Shown piece by piece: positions 22,493 through 33,895 of a DNA stretch of 62,000 nt. The stretch comes from Zygnema cylindricum (taxonomy: Eukaryota > Streptophyta > Zygnematophyceae > Zygnematales > Zygnemataceae), in NCBI GenBank assembly GCA_037447655.1, contig JBBHKE010002952.1:253591-315590 (forward strand), given 5' to 3'. Position numbers and translations under genes: made by a program. Under the pieces are notes generated by a model, which worked only from the letters and a program-made list of their open reading frames with translations, was not told the DNA's origin and ran no database searches. Within the stretch, counting starts at the first letter, position 1. Every line of letters starts with the position of its first letter.

Positions 22493-23199
22493 TACAAAAC
22501 ACACGTACAATTAAACCAAAAACAAAGACAAACCGTACATACAAACCGTACACACCAAACGACACAATACCTGGTAGTCGCCAAACTAAATCTCCGCGAA
22601 ACCACGGAACCACAAACCGTACTACTCGACTCAACCGGAGCATTTGTAACTTTTTGCCAATTACGATGATTTTCCAGAAGTCATCGGAAAACGGGTCTTG
22701 TTCACACCAAAATTTTGGCACGTAACTCGGATTTAAGGTGTCCTGTGACACGTCACACCCTTCGACGTCATAAAACATAGGCTCGAAAACAAACCTGCAA
22801 ATTTTCAAACTTTTAGGGTCTACGTTGGACTGTTTTTTCGCGCGGGAACAACGAAATAGCCGTTCGGATGTTGGTTTTGCCTCGTCAGCTTTTCGGGTCA
22901 CCGTTGGTCTGTTTCACAAAAATACGCTACTTTAACCCGACTTCAACATCCCCCAATATTTTGAGGAAGTTAGTTGGTACGGTTTTCCAAAAATTTCCGA
23001 AAACAGAAAAGTCGGTGCTCGTAAAAAAGTACATTATTCGAACGCCCGTTTTTTGCGGAAGGGAATTTTTTTCCGGTGGGAATAGGCTATCAATGAGTCC
23101 AAAATTCCAAACCAGCCAAGACCACTAACTTGACGTAACGACAAACTAGCCGGCCGCGCGACAGACTGCGACGGCCGATTACAACTTTGACTTTTACAA
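22493..23199 (-). repeat. 5' LTR of copia element, with divergent middle
   Basis: Outer parts match the 3' LTR: ACAAAACACACGTACAATTA at 22497 and GACCACTAACTTGACGTAAC through CTTTGACT at 23121-23195. About 440 bases in the middle (22650-23090) have no match in the 3' LTR, which is either deleted there or never had them. The inner end is disturbed by the MITE fragment. Confidence 0.6.
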
Positions 23200-23347
23200 C
23201 ACCATCTTTGTCACTTTCACACAACCTCTTCCCTCTCCTTCAGGTTGAATTTTGTCCTTCTACCTCTTTCTCTCGCCGCGTCCCTCCCTCTCTTCTTGTT
23301 TCCTTTTTTCCCCCTTTTTTTTTTCTCTCTCCATATATCCGGCCACC

Positions 23348-26300
23348 ATGCCATATTTCATATTTTCCATTGTCTCTGTTTTTTTACTCTCCCTCTCCTC
23401 TCCTCCCTTTGCCTCCGCGGAAAATAGAAACGATGAAACTTCTAATTACCTTTGCGACGATCCCGATCTCCGACAACCTTTCTCTAAAGGATGGGACCCA
23501 GAAAGTATTTCCTTTTTCCTGTTTTTTCTTTTTTTTTTCTTTTTCTTTTGCAATGTTATATTGCTATCACCTAAATTCATATTGTATTATGTATGTTTTC
23601 TTAATTCCAATCCCGAATACCTTAGTTGATCTCCGCCTTTCCCGTGCCTTTCCCGTTCCTTTTCCCCTTCCTTTTTTCTTTTTCTAACATCTGGGCAGCT
23701 GAAAATTTCATCTTCATTTTTTTCTCAATCTATTCATCCTCACTCGTCGTGCGCATATTTTGCGACCACTTGCCACAAATCCGGGCAGGGAAAAAAAAAA
23801 TCACCTTTACCTTCTCACCTTCCCATCCTTTCATTGCCCTTGCACCTGCTTCCAAATCTGGGCAGCTAAAACATCCTCTCCGTCTCTCTCCCTCCCTCGC
23901 ACCCTCTCTCTCTCTCTTCCACTCCCCCTTTCTCTCTCTTTCCCGCTCCCCCACTCTCTCGCCCGCCCTCTCTCATTCTCGCTCTCTCTCTCACACCTTG
24001 AATCTCGTTTTTTCCCGCCTGCCCGCAGACTTGGGCAGCCAAAAATATATGATCTTATCTCACGTTCCTGAGCAGCTCTCGAAGGCTCGTCTCCATTTTT
24101 CCGAGGTCCTCTTAATCGCCCAATTTTTAAATAGAACTTTAATTTTACCCTCGGTTGGAAGAAGTACAATTGGAAATAGTCACAGATGTCAACTCCCTTT
24201 TTGCTCATATTTCGACATAAATGCGGTCGGAAAATACGTAAAATGGGTTACGGAGCCGTATTTTTATAATGAAATTTGGCTAAAAAGTAAAAGAAGTTTG
24301 ACTTCCGCAAGAGTTTTTCTCAAAGCTGGCGATCATCCTTGTACTGCGGTACATTCTTAATCTTCTTTCTTTTTATTTCCTTTCCTTATCTTTCATATTT
24401 ATAGTTAACGGTTTTGGTTATCCAACTTTTTTTTTTCCTATCTTTTCTAGTTTCCCTTTTTCCAGTCTCATCATAATTATACAAACTTTAAAATTATAAA
24501 ATACCAAAGTCAATCTCTCTACTTACCTTCGTGTTTCCTATTTTTCCCTGTACTCTCCAATTTTCCTTTCTTCCTGTTTCCAATTTTCTTATTTCTATAT
24601 CTCTCCGCCCCACCCTCCCTGCTCCCCTTCCCCTTTTACTTGATTTCTCTTATGATTATTATCATCATTTTTTTTTTGTTTGTTTTAGATGCCCCAATTT
24701 CGCAGCACTTTTTCTCCTTTAGAGGAAGCGATCAATCGAGCCAATGACGTGGCGCCGGAATTTTGCGAAAGTTGCGACAAAAAGTATTGGAATGTCGTTT
24801 TCCAGAAAGTCAAAGAAGGAAAAATCCAAAATAAGGACTTGTTGGTAATGGCGAAGGATTCGGTGGGAATGTGTTTATCGAAGGAGAATTTAACGGTAGG
24901 TTTGCTGGGAGAGGAGTGAGAGGAGGGTGAGGAGGGGCAGGTGAGGGCGGAAGAAGGGATAGCGGGGAGAGGAATGGGAGGAGGGAATGATAGGAAAGAG
25001 GGAACAAGAGGGGAGAGGGAGAGGGATGGCGAGTGAGGGGAAGGGGAGAGTGTTTGTGGAAGGAAGACAAATGGTATGTTTCAGCGGGGTAGGGAAAGAG
25101 GAGCAGCGGAGGGGGAAGGAGAGAGGGAAGGAAGGAGAGGAAGACGGAGAGGAGAGAGAGGGGAGAAAGGGAAAGGGGAGGGTGTTTTTCGAAGGAGAAT
25201 ATTAGAGTAGGTTTTGGTTGGGAGGAGAAGCGGGAGAAGGGGCTAGGGGGGAGAAGGAGAGAAGGGGAGGGGGAAGACAAATGTTGTGGAAAAAAGGAAA
25301 AAGAGATGGAGCGCTGAGCGGAGGAAAAGGGATGGAGGGAGAAGAAACAGTGAGGATAAGGGAGAGAGTGAAGAAGAGGGTGAGAACCTGGAGAGAAAGG
25401 AGGGAGGACGGGGAAAGAGGAGAGGAAATTAGTGACAATAGGAAACGAAGAGGGGGATGGAGAGGAATAAAAGAAGAGACGGTAAAGAATGGGAGACGAG
25501 GTATACAGGAAGATTGTAATTAGGGGGGGAGAGGTGATGGAGAGAAGGTGGAGAGGTGGGGTGGAGCTAGAAATGAGAAAATAGTGCGAAGGAGGAAGGG
25601 GGAAGAGGAGGAAGAGGAAGGGGGAAAAGGGGGAAGAGGGAGGAGGAGGAGGGAGAGGGGATGGGAGGGGGAGTGGGAAGAGTAGTGAGATAACCATGGG
25701 AAAAGAGAATGAGAGACAAGTGGGAGGGAAATTGGATAGGAGTGAAAGTTGAATTGTTGGGGGCCATGGTGGAAGAGAGAAACCACAACCTCCTTTACTA
25801 ACCTCTATTTTTTTCTTTTCCCTCTTTTAAATTCTTTTTTTTTATTTTCCCAGATTTGAAAATTCCCATTTTGAGCTTTTACTTCATACAAAATTCCTGT
25901 CAATACTTTTCGTTCTTAACCATTTCTGTCTTTCTTTTATTTCTTTTGATTTTTTTCCTTATTTCGTTTTTTTGTTTCGTTGACTTTTTTTAACACAGAC
26001 GTCGTCAAGTCACCTTCCGTACAGTCACAAACTACTTAAACGAGTCAAACAATTCGGAAAGGACGAATTGGGCGAACGGTATTTAGCCGTCCAATGGCGC
26101 CTCGAGAAACTTCTTGAAAAACATTCCGAAGAAGACCGTATCGCCGCATGCAAAAACGGGCTAATCTCGACCGTCAGATCAATAATGAAAGAATATCGCC
26201 TGACGCACTTTTTTCTCGCGGCCGATATGAGCCCCGAGTAAGTCGTCGCGATTTACCTTACAATCTTTTTTTCTTGTCTCTGGTTGGGAGAGGGGGAGAG

Positions 26301-28435
26301 GGGGAGAGGGAGAGGGAGAGGAAAGCGGAGGGGGGGGGATGGAGAGGGGGAAGTAGAGGGAGAGGGAGAGGGAGAGGGGGAGGAAGAGGGTGAGGGGAAG
26401 GGGGAGGAGAAGGGGGAGGGGGAGTGGAAGGGGGAGGGGAAGAAGAAGAGGAAGGTGAAGGGAGAGGGAAGGGAGAGGGAGAGGCGTGGTGAATGGGGGA
26501 GAGGAGGAGAGGGGAGGAGGGGGGAGGGAGTGGAAGTGAGCGGGGAAAAGGAGGGGGGGAGGGAGGGAGAGGGGAAAAGGAGGGGCGGAGGGAGGGAGAG
26601 AGAGGGGGGAGGGTGGGAGAGAAGCAGAGGAAGGTGGGGAAGGAGAGGGAGCAGGAGATTGGAGGGGAAGATAGAGGTAGAGGGGGTGGAAATGGGGGTG
26701 GGCGCTAGGAAGGAGAGGGGGGGAGGAAATAGGGGGTGGGGAGAAGGAGTGGAAGGGGAAAGGGGCCAGGAGGAATGGAGGAGGAGGAAGTGGAGAGAGG
26801 CTCAGGTTGGGGTGAGAAGAGGGGGGGAGAGAGGAGGGAACATAGTTCAAAAGTAGACGTTGTTATGGTAGGCCTTTGGTAGGCGCACAAAACTTGGCAC
26901 AAAACTCTCGTAGAGTAGGCATACTGTATGTGTGTGCGTTGTGCACACTCTTGTACGAACGTACAAATATGACGTATGATCATAGTACAGCGCACGCCGC
27001 CGGACGAATTTTTTTAGCGAACTGACACGGCGTAGGATGACATTCCGCAAGAAAAAAAACCCGGAAAAAAAAAAAAACGTGGACGTAAGTCCTATCGTAA
27101 GTTGTGTTATGGGCTTTTCATGTGATCTTCTTAGATCACTACTTTGATCAGCGACCGTCTGATCGTCCGAATCTGACGGAAATAAAAAATACCTCAAAAC
27201 TCACGGAAGAATAAAAATTTGTCCGAATGTTTTTCAAAATTTAGACATGACGTTTAATTCTCTATCGATCGATGTGCAACTCAACCCTGTTACTATTATT
27301 TTTCATTTTGCGACTAATACAATATGGGTCTTAAGGCCATATTGTATGTTTTGCGTACAATAGGCATATTGCATGGGCCTACTTTCACTTACTTTTGAAC
27401 TATGGGAGGGAAGGAGAGAGGAAGAGAGGGTGAGAGAGGAGAGTGAAAGAGAGTGAAGGAGAGAGAGAGGGAGAGAGAGAGAGAGAAGATAGTGAAAGAG
27501 AGAGAAAAAGGATTGGAGGATATTTTTTCTGTTTTCCAATCCAATTTCTATCTTTTTCAACTTTCTTCTGCATTCTCCTTTTAATTTTTTGCAGAAGTCG
27601 AGCAAAATCGACGTCTTTTACTCATATTAGCGGAAGGGTTCGAACTATGGTTAGCAACGCCTTAAAGGTATAATTTCTATTTATTTCCTAATTGTTTCTT
27701 AAAATGTTTTCCCAGAAAGAAAGAAAAACAGAAACTTTGATTTTTAAGGTGTAGCACAAAGGAAAATGGACTGATTGTAAGAATTACCCACAATTTCATT
27801 TATTTCCGTATTTTCCTTTTTCTTTCAGGAGGTGTTTAATGAGCTGAAGCCGGTCACATGGGATACTTACGATCCCGAGATTCCGACTATTGATAGTGGG
27901 ATATCGGTAATTTTTTGTATTTTATTTTTTTTCAATTTCTAACTGCATAGCAACTCATATGAAATCTTATGAAATTTGAAGTATTCTGTACAATTTTGTA
28001 GTTGTATGATTCCTTGTTTTAAAATGTGTCTAGCTTCGAAACAGAACTTGTGAAAAGAGTAGATTTCACTTCCTTTCTTAAATCAATTAATGTGAAGTAT
28101 AAAAATTATCTGAAGCCTTCAAATTTTTGAGAATTGAACCTTAAAATTTATTTTTTCAATTATTAAAATTGTTGATACTGTTATCAGTGTTTTATCATCT
28201 AACAGGTGTTTATTTCCTTGTTTTTTTCTTTGTTTTTCTCATTTTGCACTTTTTTCAGGGTATTTTGGACAAATTAACTTGTATAGAGTCCACAATCTTT
28301 CTTCATCCCTCTCGCGAATGTTCTGGAGGTCCATCTAGTTATGTTAGAGAAATTATGTCAGGGAGAAAGCACAATGGATTATCTAACGAAACAACTTTGC
28401 AATGGGGATTTCCTATTCCCGAATCAGTTTCTTAA
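23348..28435 (+). CDS. GDP-fucose protein O-fucosyltransferase-like protein, copy B (7 exons)
   Basis: Exons 23348-23504, 24029-24348, 24689-24895, 25999-26237, 27595-27667, 27829-27906 and 28259-28435 join in frame to 416 residues. Exons 2-7 have exactly the same lengths and phases as in copy A; exon 1 is two codons shorter. The signal peptide, RTLILPSVG, YLAVQWRLEKL, FFLAADMSP and GILDKLTCIES are all kept. Roughly two dozen residues differ from A, mostly at the C-terminus (HPSRE for HPSQE, IPESVS for SSKSVS) and in exon 1. Introns differ far more through indels and repeats, which suggests selection on the protein. Intron 4 holds a 564-bp DNA element and the leader is cut off by a copia element, so expression may differ from A. 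Catalytic activity is inferred from family resemblance only. Confidence 0.8.
23505..24028 (+). other. Intron 1 of gene B, with acceptor-like repeats
   Basis: The intron starts GTATTT and ends CCCGCAG. Blocks near 23692 (CTGGGCAGCTGAAAA), 23770 (CTTGCCACAAATCCGGGCAG) and 23852 (CAAATCTGGGCAGCTAAAAC) resemble the true acceptor block at 24020-24045. A CT-rich tract lies at 23885-23995. Confidence 0.65.
24896..25998 (+). repeat. Intron 3 of gene B: polypurine tract with donor-like repeats
   Basis: About 24905-25770 is nearly all purine on the sense strand. Decayed copies of the exon 3 end and donor appear near 25047 and 25180 (TTCGAAGGAGAATATTAGAG then TAGGTTTTGG). The arrangement parallels gene A but with different repeat lengths. 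Confidence 0.72.
26238..27594 (+). repeat. Intron 4 of gene B: polypurine tract split by a MITE
   Basis: The intron starts GTAAGT and ends TTTGCAG. Purine-rich sequence fills 26285-26840 and resumes at 27405-27515. A 564-bp hAT-like element separates the two parts. Confidence 0.75.
26841..27404. mobile_element. hAT-like MITE, CATAGTTCAAAAGTAG family, in intron 4 of gene B
   Basis: It begins CATAGTTCAAAAGTAG and ends CTTACTTTTGAACTATG. GGAGGGAA flanks both sides (26833-26840 and 27405-27412), a perfect 8-bp target duplication. Related copies are at 30465, 31388 and 48680; this one lies in the opposite orientation to those. Copy A has no insertion in the same intron. Confidence 0.9.
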
Positions 28436-29460
28436 AATCATGAATGATACAGAAAACAGGAGAGATAAGGCAAAAGTAAAAGCCACAAAAAATAAAAAAT
28501 TCGGGAAAAGCAAAGAGAAATTAAATAAAAGCTCAATTTTAATAACCGATAGGTCAAGGTAGAGTGAATAATAATAGGAATAGAAAAATAAGAAATAGCA
28601 AGTATAGGTAAAGTTCGATAAGTTTGTACATTTTTGGACATGTATTATAATTTTCAGTAAGTTAGAATGACGTTTTGGGACAACTAAGAAATTGCAAAAG
28701 AAGCACATTTTTTTTGAAGATTTCTGGAAGTCTAGGGAGTGGATTAAAAGGTCCAATTGCGCTAGGAAATTAATTTCTAGTTCAAAAAATTCAGTTTCCA
28801 AATGTATGTTTGATTCTAGATTGCTTCAAACAGATCGCTGTAATAATATTTTTTTTTGAGTTGGCAACTGTTTGGTTTCCTTACCTTTGCTCTTGAAATG
28901 TATCCCAACTTTTTGGTTGCAAACTTGTAACTGCTTGCTACAGTTGAGGGGGACGTCTGATCCCATATTGGAAATGAAGTCATGGTAGATAAAGAAAAAA
29001 GACAGTTTTGAGCTCTAAGGGAGTTTCGGTTTTTGATTGATAATGATTAATGAGGGAAAACACTCCTTCAATAAAAATTAAGTGGTTATTGAAATAAAAC
29101 CTAAAATAAATGGTGCAAACACCGAAGGCGTCTCACGATCTAAAAATAAATCCAGTACTACAAGAATGAGCTGGACGTAAAACAAATAAAAAATTAATCA
29201 AAAACTGAATCCATGAAACCTTGAAGAGGCGCCCAAACTTTTACGCTGTAAATCCTAACAGATCTGTCGATTCTAATCAGGAAAAACAAAAATAAGCAAT
29301 GTACACCAGAAATCAAAAGCAGCATTAAAGGAGTAACCGTGACCGCCGTCACTTATAAATGGAGCCAACAAGTAAAGGTGAAACATCCATTCAGGTAGGA
29401 GAGAAAAGGTAAACTTAAATGCAACGAAAAGACTGTCTAACACCCCCCCCCTTTTTCTAG
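28436..29460. other. 3' flank of gene B
   Basis: AT-rich sequence aligning with 10992-11876 and 12786-13090 of unit A, without the two insertions found there. A possible short exon-like start ATGGAGCCAACAAG is shared at 29352, but joining it to the following block breaks the frame in both copies. Confidence 0.45.
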
Positions 29461-29480
29461 GAGAGGAGACTAGCAAAGCG

Positions 29481-29813
29481 ATGATGCGTCTCAAATTGGA
29501 AAAGGTGGAGGGCTTTTGTGGGGAAATCGGCGGATTAGAAAGAGAGGATTCGGTTTTCTATCGTTTCCCCAGTGAAATGGAATATGATGTCAATATATCA
29601 AGTCTGTTTGTGGTGAACCGGGTTACGAAAACCGGCAATGGCGTCTTGAAAATCCATGCAGAAAATGGTGGGAATTGTTTGGGAAAATTGAAGATTGAGG
29701 AAGAGGGAACAAAGCCAAATATCTTCCTTGGGAGCTTTTGTGGCGGCTGTGTACCCGGGCGAGTTTCCAAGTCACCGCCCCAACCACTATCACACACTCC
29801 TAGAGAGGGATAG
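29481..29813 (+). pseudogene. Unrecognised duplicated open frame, probable relic
   Basis: A 110-residue frame (MMRLKLEKVEGFCGEIG start, FYRFPSEMEYDVNIS in the middle) has a counterpart at 13121-13285 that is stopped early. I do not recognise the product. The opposite strand near 29740-29770 retains a weak copia RNase H resemblance, so the frame may be a chance reading of a copia relic. Confidence 0.3.
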
Positions 29814-29913
29814 TGGAGCGTCCAAAGGAGAGAGAGAGAGACAGTTTTCTTTTCTTGGAGGTAATGAAGGGACACGATTAGCGGATTGAATGTGAGTTTT
29901 GGAGGTGGATATA

Positions 29914-30250
29914 TCAAATTGCCGCAATGTCCGGACGATTGGCGAGCGTGGCGTACATGAGGCTTCCGGCCATGCTACTAAATTGACCACGGAGGCCATC
30001 GAGAGTATGCCTATTGGAGCTACTCACTAATTTAACATAGGTGTCGAGGGGAGTGGAAATGGGGGACCATGGGGAGCCATTTGAGAGGCCAAATTTCAAG
30101 AGAATGTCTCCAATGTACTTGAATTGACTCATATAGAGATTGCGATGAGGCCAATCTCACATAATTTGGATGCCAAGGCAATATTGGGATTCACCGAGGT
30201 TGGTCGTGGGGAACTAGTGGCGGAGCTTGTCCTTAGTAAAATTGACAAGG
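29914..30250 (-). pseudogene. Copia reverse transcriptase fragment
   Basis: The minus strand reads FKYIGDILLKFGLSNGSPWS, then STPLDTYVKL, then MAGSLMYATLANRPDIA. This is the region of copia pol between the RT thumb and RNase H. The fragment has no LTRs and differs from the copia element at 17324-22156, so it is a separate, older copy. Sequence to about 30250 continues upstream in the same pol (FSIYV is not seen). Confidence 0.75.
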
Positions 30251-30464
30251 CGGAGAGATGATCCAACGAAAATTAATAGTTGGCACAGACACGGTTGAAG
30301 TCCTCATGAGAAGCGTAGCATTGAGTGTACGATTCTATTCTAGTCTTCTAAAGACGTACAAAATTCGACGTTTGTCTCTTGGAAAACGACCACTTCCGCT
30401 CAACAATTGTGTGTGTAACGATTTTCGACACTTACAAAAACAACCACATTCGTATCTTCTAAAA

Positions 30465-31156
30465 CATAGTTCAAAAGTAGGTGAAAGTAGGCCCATACAA
30501 TATGCCTATTGTACGCAACATACAATATGGCCTTAAGACCCATATTGTATTGGTCGCAAAATGAAAAATAATAGTAACATGGTTGAGTTGCACATCGATC
30601 AATAGAGAATTAAATGTCATGTCTAAATTTTGAAAAACATTCGGACAAATTTTTATTTTTCCGTGAGTTTTGAGGTATTTTTTATTTAAACCACCAGATT
30701 CGGACGATCGGACGGTCGCTGATCAAAGTAGTGATCTAAGAAGATCACATGAAAAACCCATAACACAAATTTACGATAGGACTTACGTCCGTGTTATTTT
30801 TTTTTTTTCCTGGTTTTTTTTCCCGCGGAATGTCATCCTACGCCGTGTCAGTTCGCTAAAAAATTTCGTCCGGCAGCGTGCGCTGTACTATGATGATACG
30901 TCAGATGACTTACGTCGGTGTTATTTTTTTTTCCTGGTTTTTTTTCCCGCGGAATGTCATCCTACGCCGTGTCAGTTCGCTAAAAAATTTCGTCCAGCGG
31001 CGTGCGCTGTACTATGATGATACTTCAGATTCGTACGTTCGTACAAGAGTGTGCACAATGCACACACATACAGTATGCCTACTCTGCGCGAGTTTTGTGC
31101 CAAGTTTTGTGCGCCTACCAAAGGCCTACCATAAAAACGCCTACTTTTGAACTATG
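30465..31156. mobile_element. hAT-like MITE, CATAGTTCAAAAGTAGG family
   Basis: The ends CATAGTTCAAAAGTAGG and CCTACTTTTGAACTATG are mirrored (the right end reads GCCTACTTTTGAACTATG). TTCTAAAA flanks both sides (30457-30464 and 31157-31164). Inside, about 120 bp (30780-30895 and 30908-31022) is tandemly duplicated. No transposase is encoded. Confidence 0.92.
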
Positions 31157-31387
31157 TTCTAAAATGTGATTAAAACGTTTAAAATCATAGCAACCATAAG
31201 TAAAAAATATCAATTGGTTCAAGTACCGTACGGGTGTGTGTTTGTGCACTTCTGGACAATGCAGCGTAACAAAATGATGTCGTTTGTCGTATGTAAAGAA
31301 ACCATGAGTTTCCGTACCTATGGAGTAAACTACATATGTGTAGTTTCTCCGAAATGCTGTCTATATCCAAGTGGCAAATGTTCCCAT

Positions 31388-31692
31388 CATAGTTCAAAAG
31401 TAGGTGAAAGTAGACCCATACAATATGCCTCTTGTATGCAAAACATACAATATGACCTTAAGACCCATATTGTATTCAGACCTATTCGGACCAATTAAAA
31501 CAATCGGACCGAAATTTGGACCAATTAAAACATTCGGACCAAAAATTTTATTTACACCGTCAGATTCGGACGATCGGACGGTCGCTGATCAAAGTAGCGA
31601 TCTAAGAAGATCACATGTAAAGCCCATAACACAACTTACAATAAAGGCGCCGACCAAAGGCCTACTATAAAAACGCCTACGTTTGAACTATG
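31388..31692. mobile_element. hAT-like MITE, short derivative of the CATAGTTC family
   Basis: The 305-bp copy shares both ends with 30465-31156 but lacks much of the middle. GTTCCCAT flanks both sides (31380-31387 and 31693-31700). It lies only 231 bp from its longer relative in the same orientation. Confidence 0.9.
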
Positions 31693-31700
31693 GTTCCCAT

Positions 31701-32730
31701 CATTCGTGCAAACCAGAAGTACATGAATACTACAGTACAGTACTGTACAGTACTGTACGATCCTAGAGAAGAAACGTTCAAAAACAAACATTCGGTCAAC
31801 CTGTACTGTAGACAGGACCATTTTCCTTGACCTATACGTACTGCAGCAAGTATATTTTTCCTTCGGTTGTTTGGGCAGCGGGCATTACGGGATGGTATTT
31901 TTGACGGTCCAAATTGATTCTTGTGTCGAACTCGAACTCTGGAATACGAAAGTCCGTACATGGAACGGACGCGCCTCCAGGCTTATTTCCATGTGTAAAT
32001 CTCAGACCGTACGGAAGTACATGACAAAATTGGTTCGAACTGTATAGCATGGATTTGACGTGCGAAGAAGTATGGAAACGCTATATATAGTGTAATCGTA
32101 ATATAAGCACATTATAAGCAGAAAAAAATAAAATACGCACATATTAAACCACCAACAAATGTCCGCACTTTAAAAAATTTGTACTTATGAAAATTGACAA
32201 GCGCTGTCGTGGAGTTTCCCCGATACGGAAAGCAAGAATGTACTCTGTACTATATAATATAATATAGAATATAATATAATATGTCGGCAAGAATATAATA
32301 TTTATTGTTTGGATCTTTTGGTTTGTTTCAGCAGAGGGTATTCCGGGATGGAACCTTCGACGGTCAAGATTGATTCTGTGTCGATCCCGATCATTGGAGT
32401 CAGATTGACCGTACAAGGACAAATCCAGGGTTTCGCTCACACCCCAATTTAGATACGGTATAAGACCACACGACAAAACCGTTTAACTGTATTGTACTTT
32501 TCCCCCGAAACGGACAAATCCGTACAGCATATGGTTAACAGATTTGACTTCTAAAAGGAAGTGACGCTCTTGGATGAGAAAGAAGTTCGTTCTCGCTCTC
32601 TGTCTATCCCTCCACTCCGGTTTTGAATAGTCCTGTCGACCTTTCCTAAAGTCAACGTGCAGTTACTCCCACTCTCACTCTCCCTCCCTCTCCCTCTCCC
32701 TCTCCCTCTCCCTCTCCCTCTCCCTCTCCC
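31701..32730. other. Intergenic region with a diverged duplication and a CCCTCT microsatellite
   Basis: No gene was recognised. Around 31725-31775 there are palindromic TACAGTACTGTA words. About 90 bp at 31865-31950 (GGGATGGTATTTTTGACGG) resembles 32330-32415 (GGGATGGAACCTTCGACGG). A (CTCCCT)n microsatellite occupies about 32672-32730 and runs into the assembly gap. Confidence 0.5.
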
Positions 32731-32740
32731 NNNNNNNNNN
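32731..32740. other. Assembly gap, 10 N
   Basis: Ten N follow directly after the CCCTCT microsatellite, so the repeat probably caused the gap and its true length is unknown. Confidence 0.99.
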
Positions 32741-32902
32741 AAAAAAATGGTGAATTTTGTAAAAAAAGGCATGTGTGGACAGCCTAATACCTAGACCGCC
32801 AACGCTAACTTACAAATTTAAGGGTGAAAAAGCAACCGCCAGAGGTACACTTTTAGCCTATTCACACATGCCTCTAAACTACAAAATTCACCGTTTTTTT
32901 AA
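32741..32902. mobile_element. Small inverted-repeat MITE next to the gap
   Basis: AAAAAAATGGTGAATTTTGT at 32741 and GGCATGTGTG at 32769 are mirrored by CACACATGCC at 32864 and ACAAAATTCACCGTTTTTTT at 32881. The left border may lie within the gap, so no target duplication can be read. Confidence 0.65.
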
Positions 32903-33132
32903 CAATTGTGATTATCGCTATGTGCCACATTGCGTTAACGTGTACGTGTCATGATGGACAACCAGCGAAAATTCACAAAATTCGCACATGACACGTACCT
33001 TTCAAAATGCAACCTAAAATAAAAGAAGTAATCTCGACACGCTCCTTCGTCGCGCTATTTCTGGCAACGCTCTTTCGTCACACTATTTTTGGCAGCGTTC
33101 TTTCGTCAAACCATTTTTTAGTGCAATTGCGT

Positions 33133-33352
33133 TACACCGTGTATCGCTATTAGTGTTAACAATTTTTTTGCCACTTAAAACATCAAATCTCCGTACACAC
33201 TTATCCGATTTTCACATGGAGACCGCCAACGAAAAAGTGGGAATTTAAACATTCAATCGCAACCGCCAGATCCATAATCCGACAGGTGTGTACGGAAAAA
33301 AATGTTTTAAGTGGTAAAAAAAACATTAACACTAATAGCGATGCATGGTGTA
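33133..33352. mobile_element. Tc1-like foldback MITE
   Basis: The ends TACACCGTGTATCGCTATTA and TAATAGCGATGCATGGTGTA are mirrored. Arms share GCCACTTAAAACATC and GATGTTTTAAGTGG-type words and CCGTACACAC with GTGTGTACGG. Same family as 11877-12104 and 15946-16156. Confidence 0.83.
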
Positions 33353-33895
33353 CGTCTCTTCCCTTTCCAAGCTTCCCTCTACAATATTCCAAACCTAAAC
33401 CCAACGCGTTACGTCTCCCCTTTTTCCAAACCTCTGCCCTTAAAATCCATTTTATCCCAAGGAGAAATTGTCCAATTGTAAGGGAGAGCTCTTTGTTAAG
33501 CTTGTCGTATGTAATACTGATGTAACGAATAAGAAATTTTATCCCTTCGTTGGAACAGTTTCCAACAAATTAGACGCAGACTCGTGTATGCAATGTTGAA
33601 AGTTTCGGAAAAGTGAACACGAAAAAATGATACGTGAAAATTTTTGTAGGATGGTCTCCTAATTTTTTTATTCTGTGACATTTCTCTTGTTTTTTTCTAT
33701 TTTTTGTGAAATCTCGAATATATTTTTCTTCCCGTGATTGTGCGACGTGACGACAAAGTATTTCGGGACCACAACCGACCTAATCTTTTAGGCGCTTTCC
33801 ATGTGGTCACCTCCCTCGCGAAGAATTCAACTCTCTACGTCCCAGTCTAGTCCCAGCTTTTGCCATTTTATCCATCTTTTAATCGTAACAGTAAC
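33353..33895. other. Intergenic stretch, nothing recognised
   Basis: No convincing coding frame, terminal repeats or similarity to other parts of the window. Confidence 0.4.

Larger units (their letters stand above)
23200..29870. repeat. Segmental duplication, unit B, right part
   Basis: The block is collinear with about 6298-13560 of unit A, carrying gene B and its 3' flank. Only about 150 bp of native leader remain between the copia LTR and the gene B start codon. Confidence 0.83.

Noticed and set aside
29352-29480. Small upstream exon ATGGAGCCAACAAG spliced to the 29481 frame
   Set aside because: The GT-AG join puts the following block out of frame in B, and A differs by one base without restoring it.
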